Below, piece after piece: positions 60,401 to 64,000 of a DNA stretch of 64,000 bases. Source of the stretch: Struthio camelus (taxonomy: Eukaryota; Chordata; Aves; Struthioniformes; Struthionidae); the NCBI RefSeq assembly GCF_040807025.1, contig NC_090946.1, forward strand, positions 7,358,001 through 7,422,000. The letters run 5' to 3'. The notes beneath the pieces are model-generated. The model did not search any database and was not told where the DNA came from. It saw only the letters and a program-made list of their open reading frames with translations. Positions within the stretch are counted from its first letter, which is position 1. Every line of letters starts with the position of its first letter. The translations under genes and the position numbers were made by a program.

Positions 60401-62751
60401 AACGGGTAAAAATTTTGCCAGCTTCCCAGCACTACCGCATAAGCACTTCTACCAAAGGCTATTCAAAACACTAGGAGTTACCATTAAAATATTTGATGGT
60501 AACACCTCTTTGTACATATGCTAAGCAGCGAGCCCGTGCCTTTTCACGCATTTCAGCGACTTGGCTTTACCTAGGGGGCTGAAGTTCTTACAATACTCTG
60601 CCCAGTATACGCTTTACACAGTAAAAGGTCAACAGGCACGAGCGGGGTCTGTCCTAAACACGCGGCACTTAGTTCCGGTTTGCTTCGCAAAAATACGCCT
60701 TGCCAGGTAGAAACGTGACAGATTTCAACACCCAAATGGAAGAAACTTATGAACTCGGAGAAATTAAGTTAAAAAGTTATAGAGTTATAAGAATAAAGGC
60801 TGCCTGCAAGTTTTTAGATGCAAACGCCTGCAAATAAGAACTGAAAAGCTCCAGCAGAAAAGGTGAATTTATTTGTGGGGGTACATAACCTCGTCCCTAG
60901 CTGTTTTATCCCCCGCGAGGATTCTGCACTGGCTGATCAAAAGCAACACCACATAAAGTTCCTTTTTTTTTTTGCTTCCCCCCTTTCTTCTTTGTCTTTT
61001 TGGAACTGTTGCAGACGGAGTTACTGGGGAAGGAGGAAAGCCTTCCACTTGTCTATGAGAAGCTGCTAAACGGATGCACAGGGTTCGCGCAGCTCGCATT
61101 CGCATCCTTGCCACAACACCTGGCAACTAGCACCTCCTCGTTTAGATCCAGCAAGCCGCTGCCCTCTCTCCCCCTCCAAAACATCCCTCGCTCATCCCTG
61201 AAGCCGTAAGCGTAAGAAATCCGCCACCCACCGAACACAGACAGGCTAGACCAGAACGAGCGTAACTATTTGAACGCTCTTATTGCCACACACCTTTCGC
61301 ATGTCTCCTGAGGGCCAACACCTGCAACGCCACAGCCACCGAGGCAGTTGTGAACCCGGCGTTCACGAGCTGTTTAGGACTATTGCCTGCTAAGAGTTGT
61401 CAAACTACTGTGTACCGTGGTCTCAACTTTTCACAGTTGAAAGCAATACCCTAGTGGTTATTTGGAAGAATAAGTTTCTGCACGTTGGGCACATGCGAAC
61501 GTCATCGGCAGCTTATCGCGGTCCCGCAGTCTTAAGAAAGATCTTGGAAAGAAACTGCAAGTCACCAAGCAGCCAAGCTTTTTTTAAAAGGAAGATCCAA
61601 CAGATGTTTGGCTTCCTTCGTGGGAAAGCCCTGATTTTCTGGAAGGAACGCAACAGTACGAATAAGTAATTCGGCCCTTACCTTTACCGGCTGCTTTATC
61701 TGTGCACCTGAAAAAGTATAAAAGGTAAACATAAGACAGAGCTTCTATAGTCCGGCAGCAGAAACAAAACACTGAGTTATTCACGTGTGGAGAACGAGCC
61801 CTAATTTCACACTGCGGGCACAGGCCTGTTTCCTCATTCTCAAAGCGCTGGCTCCGAAACCTTTTATCGGCCTGGGTCATTTCACCCAGAAGAAGCTGTA
61901 AGCAGCCGATGCACGATAACACACCAGCAAAAAAACCGAGCCTTACCGGCGCGGGTCATCGGAGGGCCTTTGTCGTTTTAACGACCCAGAAGAGCTATCC
62001 TACGGGGAGCGCACACGTGCGGGCGCCTAGCTCCCTTCTCCAGGGATAAAACCGCCTCGAGCCGGGGCTCCCCACGGGACGACGAGCCCAGCGGCATCCT
62101 TCGGGCGCTGCCCGAGGGCTGGGGACCGGAACAGGCGGCGAGGGCAGGCTGACGCAGGGGAGGCAGGCGCTCGCCCCGAAAGCGGGCGCGGGACAAGCGG
62201 ATGCGGGGGCAGCGTTTGGGCCGACGAAGGAGCCGGGGTGGGGGGGAGTGGGGGGGCAAAAGGCGGCCTGGCGCAGCGGGACACCGGGCGGGCCCGGGCG
62301 TCGTGGAGGGCAGCGGGCAGGCGGTAGGGGAGAGGGTGCCCAGCCCGGGGCCGCCTCCCTCCCTCCCTCCCTCCCTTCCCCCCACCACTCACCCCGCCCC
62401 GAGGCCACGGAGACGGCCGCAGGGCACTCACCCGGCGCGGTGGGCGCCCTTCTTGGTGGCGGGCGGCGTCTCGGCGGCGGCGGGCTGCTCGGCGGCGGGT
62501 CGGGCCGCGGGGCTGCTGCGGCGGCGCCGGGGGTATTCGGCCTTGCGGCGGCGGGAAGCAACGGCGGCGGCGGCGGCGGCTCCCCCCGCGGCGCGGCCCC
62601 GCTCCCGGCCGCCCCGCAGCACCCGGCTGCCCGCCGACTCCTCCCCCTGCTCGGCGGGCGGCGGGCGGCGGCGGCCCGAGGTCGGCCTGTCGGCCGGCGG
62701 CTGCTGCTGCTCCTCGGCGGCGCCGCCCGGCTGCTCCGTGCCCGCCGGCAT
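45480..62751 (-). CDS. ZFP91: ZFP91, C2H2 zinc-finger atypical E3 ubiquitin ligase
   Basis: Eleven coding exons: 62432-62751, 61682-61707, 51783-51998, 51476-51512, 51039-51128, 50405-50527, 48032-48082, 47445-47523, 46995-47109, 46376-46475 and 45480-45990. All are GT-AG with continuous phase, giving 555 residues (human 570). ZFP91 is nuclear and reported to catalyse K63-linked ubiquitination of NIK (MAP3K14) in non-canonical NF-kB signalling. The N terminus (MPAGTEQPGG, SRVLRGGRERGRAA, RRRKAEYPRRRRSS) matches mammals. An acidic/basic middle includes MLISEEEVPFKDDPRDETYKPHLE. Five C2H2 fingers lie at about 298-435, from CEMEGCGTVLAHPRYLQHH to FSCNICGKKFEKKDSVVAH. The C-terminal EVLIAEALAANAGALITSTDILG and TEVLIEDSDSTGP blocks follow. 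The start is chosen by homology; upstream in-frame codons are low-complexity. Confidence 0.96.
47795..47819 (+). repeat. 25-base uninterrupted G run in a ZFP91 intron
   Basis: There are twenty-five consecutive guanines on the plus strand (cytosines in the ZFP91 transcript), between the exons at 48032-48082 and 47445-47523. The length may be affected by sequencing error. It could form G-quadruplexes on the non-transcript strand. Confidence 0.85.
53080..53300 (+). mobile_element. CR1 LINE fragment, decayed
   Basis: Plus-sense CR1 ORF2 sequence can be followed by eye. AGCAGCGTGCCTTGGCAGCG is followed by GGGGGCCAACAGCATCC, AGGTTATCCCCCTTTATCCGG, CCCCCTCCAGTTTTGG and CAAGAAGGGTGTCAAACTTG. These correspond to the CALAAKKAN...REVILPLYSAL...QFW segment of the family. 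The translation is interrupted, and both element ends are missing. It lies antisense to ZFP91 within intron 2. Confidence 0.8.
57489..57511 (+). repeat. 23-base A run
   Basis: A plain A homopolymer in ZFP91 intron 2, without a recognisable retroposed body to its left. Confidence 0.8.
62354..62376 (+). repeat. (CCCT)n simple repeat
   Basis: Five to six CCCT units lie immediately downstream of ZFP91 exon 1 in intron 1, at the edge of the CpG island. Confidence 0.75.
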
Positions 62752-63770
62752 CGGGGCGGCGAGCGGAGGGGCCGCGGCGGCGGCGGCGGCTGCTCCCCCG
62801 CGCTCCTCCCGCCAACCCCCCTGCCCTCCCCTCCCGGCCGCCGCGCCCCGCCCCCCTCCGCTCAGCCGCGGCCAATCAGCGGCTTCACGCGGCGCCTCCG
62901 GCCGCCCCACCTTCGCCCGGCGCCCGCCAATCCGCGGGCGGACCCTCCTCCCCCCGCCTCCCGCCGCCTACCTCCTCCTCGCCCCTTCCCCCGGCTCTCC
63001 CGCCTCTCGCGCCCCGCCCGGCCAATCCGCGGCCGGGCTCTGCGGCTTCGGACCCGCCTCCCTCTCCCCCTCCCCACCCCCTCCTCGGCGCGGCCAACCA
63101 GCAGGCGGCACCGCCGCGCGCCGCGCCGCGCAGGCGCAGCCGCGCCTGCCCCGCTCGCTCGCCGCCGCCCTCCCCCCCTTCCCCCGCGCCGCCGCCGCGA
63201 GCGCGCGCGCCCTCCCCCCCCCCCTCCCCGAGCGCGGCCCGTTCAACCGCCGCTCACCGCCCCGCGGCCCCCCCTCCCCCCCGCCGCCCGCCCCCCCCGC
63301 CGCCGCGAACCCGGGCGCCGCCGCCGCTCCTACCGCCGCCGCTTGGGCCCCTCGGGCTCCCCCCGAGTCCCTCCGCTGGGGCGGGTGAGGCCGGGCAAAG
63401 GAAGCCGCTCCCGCTCGCTTCCCCCCCCCTCAATCCCCCCCCCCCGCCGCTGCGGCCTGCACGGCCGCTCCCTGCCCGCGGGGCTGCGGCGCCGCTCGCG
63501 GGGCCGGCGAGGCTTTGCGGCGGGGGGGGGGGGGTTTGGCGGGGGAGGGGGGTGGGCGGGAAGGGGGTATATTTTTGGCTGTCGCTTCTCCTTTAAGAGA
63601 GAAGGAGGAAGGGGAGGAAGGGAGGGGGGGAGGGAGGGAAAAAAAAAAAAAAAAAACGCCCCGTCGGGCGGCGGGTGAAAGTCGGTGACAAAATGGCGGC
63701 CGGCGCAAAGGGGGCGGGGCTCGGCGCCGCGGCCCCTCCCCCTTCCGCCGCGGCCGCGCGGCTGCGCGGC
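62752..63770 (-). promoter_or_regulatory. ZFP91 promoter and 5' leader, CpG island
   Basis: This dense CpG island runs from about 62000 to 63900, with repeated CCAAT-type motifs in both orientations (for example GGCCAATCAGCGG near 62870 and GCCAATCCGC near 62926 and 63019) and many GC boxes. It lies directly upstream of the ZFP91 ATG. A YY1-like AAAATGGCGG is at 63690-63699. Very long open frames on both strands are a product of the GC content. The transcription start cannot be placed by eye. Confidence 0.65.
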
Positions 63771-63893
63771 GCCTGCCGGGAGCTGTAGTTTCCCCTCCCG
63801 TTCCTGGGCGTGGGCGGAAGTGGCCGCGGAGCATGCTGGGAGTTGTAGTTTCTCGGATGGCGGCCGCGGGGCATGCTGGGAGTTGTAGTCTCC
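63771..63893 (-). promoter_or_regulatory. Array of three ZNF143/STAF-type motifs
   Basis: The consensus known for ZNF143 (ACTACAA-TCCCAGCATGC) occurs three times in the same orientation. On the plus strand these are GCCTGCCGGGAGCTGTAGT at 63771, GCATGCTGGGAGTTGTAGT at 63831 and the same again at 63871. Copies two and three match over 21 bases and are exactly 40 bases apart. An ATGGCGGC YY1-like site lies between them at 63858. This type of array is typical of housekeeping and bidirectional promoters. Factor binding is inferred. Confidence 0.75.
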
Positions 63894-64000
63894 TCCCGCT
63901 CTTAGCCACCCTTTTAGAGCAGGAGGGCGGCAAGATAACACTTCTACATCCCCCCAAACCCCCCCATCTCCCCCCCCCCCCCAGTTCCTGAAAAGATTGG
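63894..64000. other. Window edge, no gene recognised
   Basis: Short GC-rich and C-run sequence. By mammalian synteny a divergent LPXN promoter would lie in or beyond this edge, but nothing coding is visible here. Confidence 0.4.

Larger units (their letters stand above)
51999..61681 (-). other. ZFP91 intron 2, 9.7 kb
   Basis: This is the longest intron of the gene and is AT-richer than its flanks. It contains one recognisable CR1 fragment at about 53080-53300 and an A run at 57489-57511 (T run in the transcript). C and T homopolymers occur near 52690, 56565 and 60090. No nested gene, structural RNA or other transposable element was recognised. Open frames of up to 154 codons have no family resemblance. 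Confidence 0.6.

Noticed and set aside
62201-63678. Plus-strand open frames of 395 and 476 codons across the ZFP91 promoter
   Set aside because: They are low-complexity R/P/A/G sequence in a CpG island, open in several frames at once, and overlap ZFP91 exon 1 antisense. No domain is present.
1-64000. CRISPR arrays, bacterial-type operons, endogenous retrovirus coding regions
   Set aside because: I saw no spacer-repeat periodicity, no prokaryotic genes and no gag, pol or env reading frames. The only repeat with LTR-like features has no coding part and is listed as unclassified.

Overview
The window is nuclear DNA from a vertebrate, almost certainly a bird. CR1 LINEs carrying the CR1-type 3' octamer are present. 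The CNTF protein matches the avian form (RRDLCSRGIRL..., VERQGLDAS...) as I remember it from chicken. Gene bodies and introns are compact, and GC content is very high around MPEG1, DTX4, CNTF and the ZFP91 promoter. The gene order (olfactory receptors, MPEG1, DTX4, CNTF, ZFP91) matches human 11q12 in inverted order, without the GLYAT and FAM111 genes that lie between CNTF and DTX4 in mammals.

Layout. Positions 1-31410 form the AT-richer, repeat-bearing edge of an olfactory receptor cluster. It holds the last codons of one receptor (1-158) and two complete intronless receptors (8737-9675 and 23228-24169), separated by long stretches without recognisable genes. A young CR1 (15707-17244), an older CR1 (about 20600-20950) and three copies of an unclassified repeat family lie between them. 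From about 27.9 kb GC content rises, and from 31.4 to 42.1 kb the window is gene-dense: MPEG1 (+, 31411-33498), DTX4 (-, nine coding exons, 35282-40442) and CNTF (-, two coding exons, 41380-42056). MPEG1 and DTX4 converge tail to tail. From 42.4 kb to the right edge lies ZFP91 (-, eleven coding exons, 45480-62751). It has a long probable 3' UTR, a 26-nt micro-exon, a 9.7-kb second intron and a CpG-island promoter. Upstream, at the right edge, are three ZNF143/STAF-type motifs that probably belong to a shared promoter with the next gene (LPXN in mammals, outside this window).

Function. The genes are syntenic rather than one pathway. The receptors are odorant GPCRs. MPEG1 (perforin-2) is a macrophage pore-forming effector. 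DTX4 is a Deltex-type RING-DTC ubiquitin ligase linked to Notch and innate signalling. CNTF is a leaderless IL-6-family neurotrophic cytokine. ZFP91 is a nuclear C2H2 zinc-finger protein reported as an atypical ubiquitin ligase. For all three spliced genes I checked splice sites and reading phase exon by exon, and they give uninterrupted proteins of 615 (DTX4), 191 (CNTF) and 555 (ZFP91) residues. I found no unknown multi-gene system. The most interesting points are a lysine-free MPEG1 cytosolic tail, the repeat family with nested CR1, the near-continuous CR1 reading frame, the very short gap between ZFP91 and CNTF, and the three-motif promoter array. All family assignments are from memory of the families; nothing was searched.
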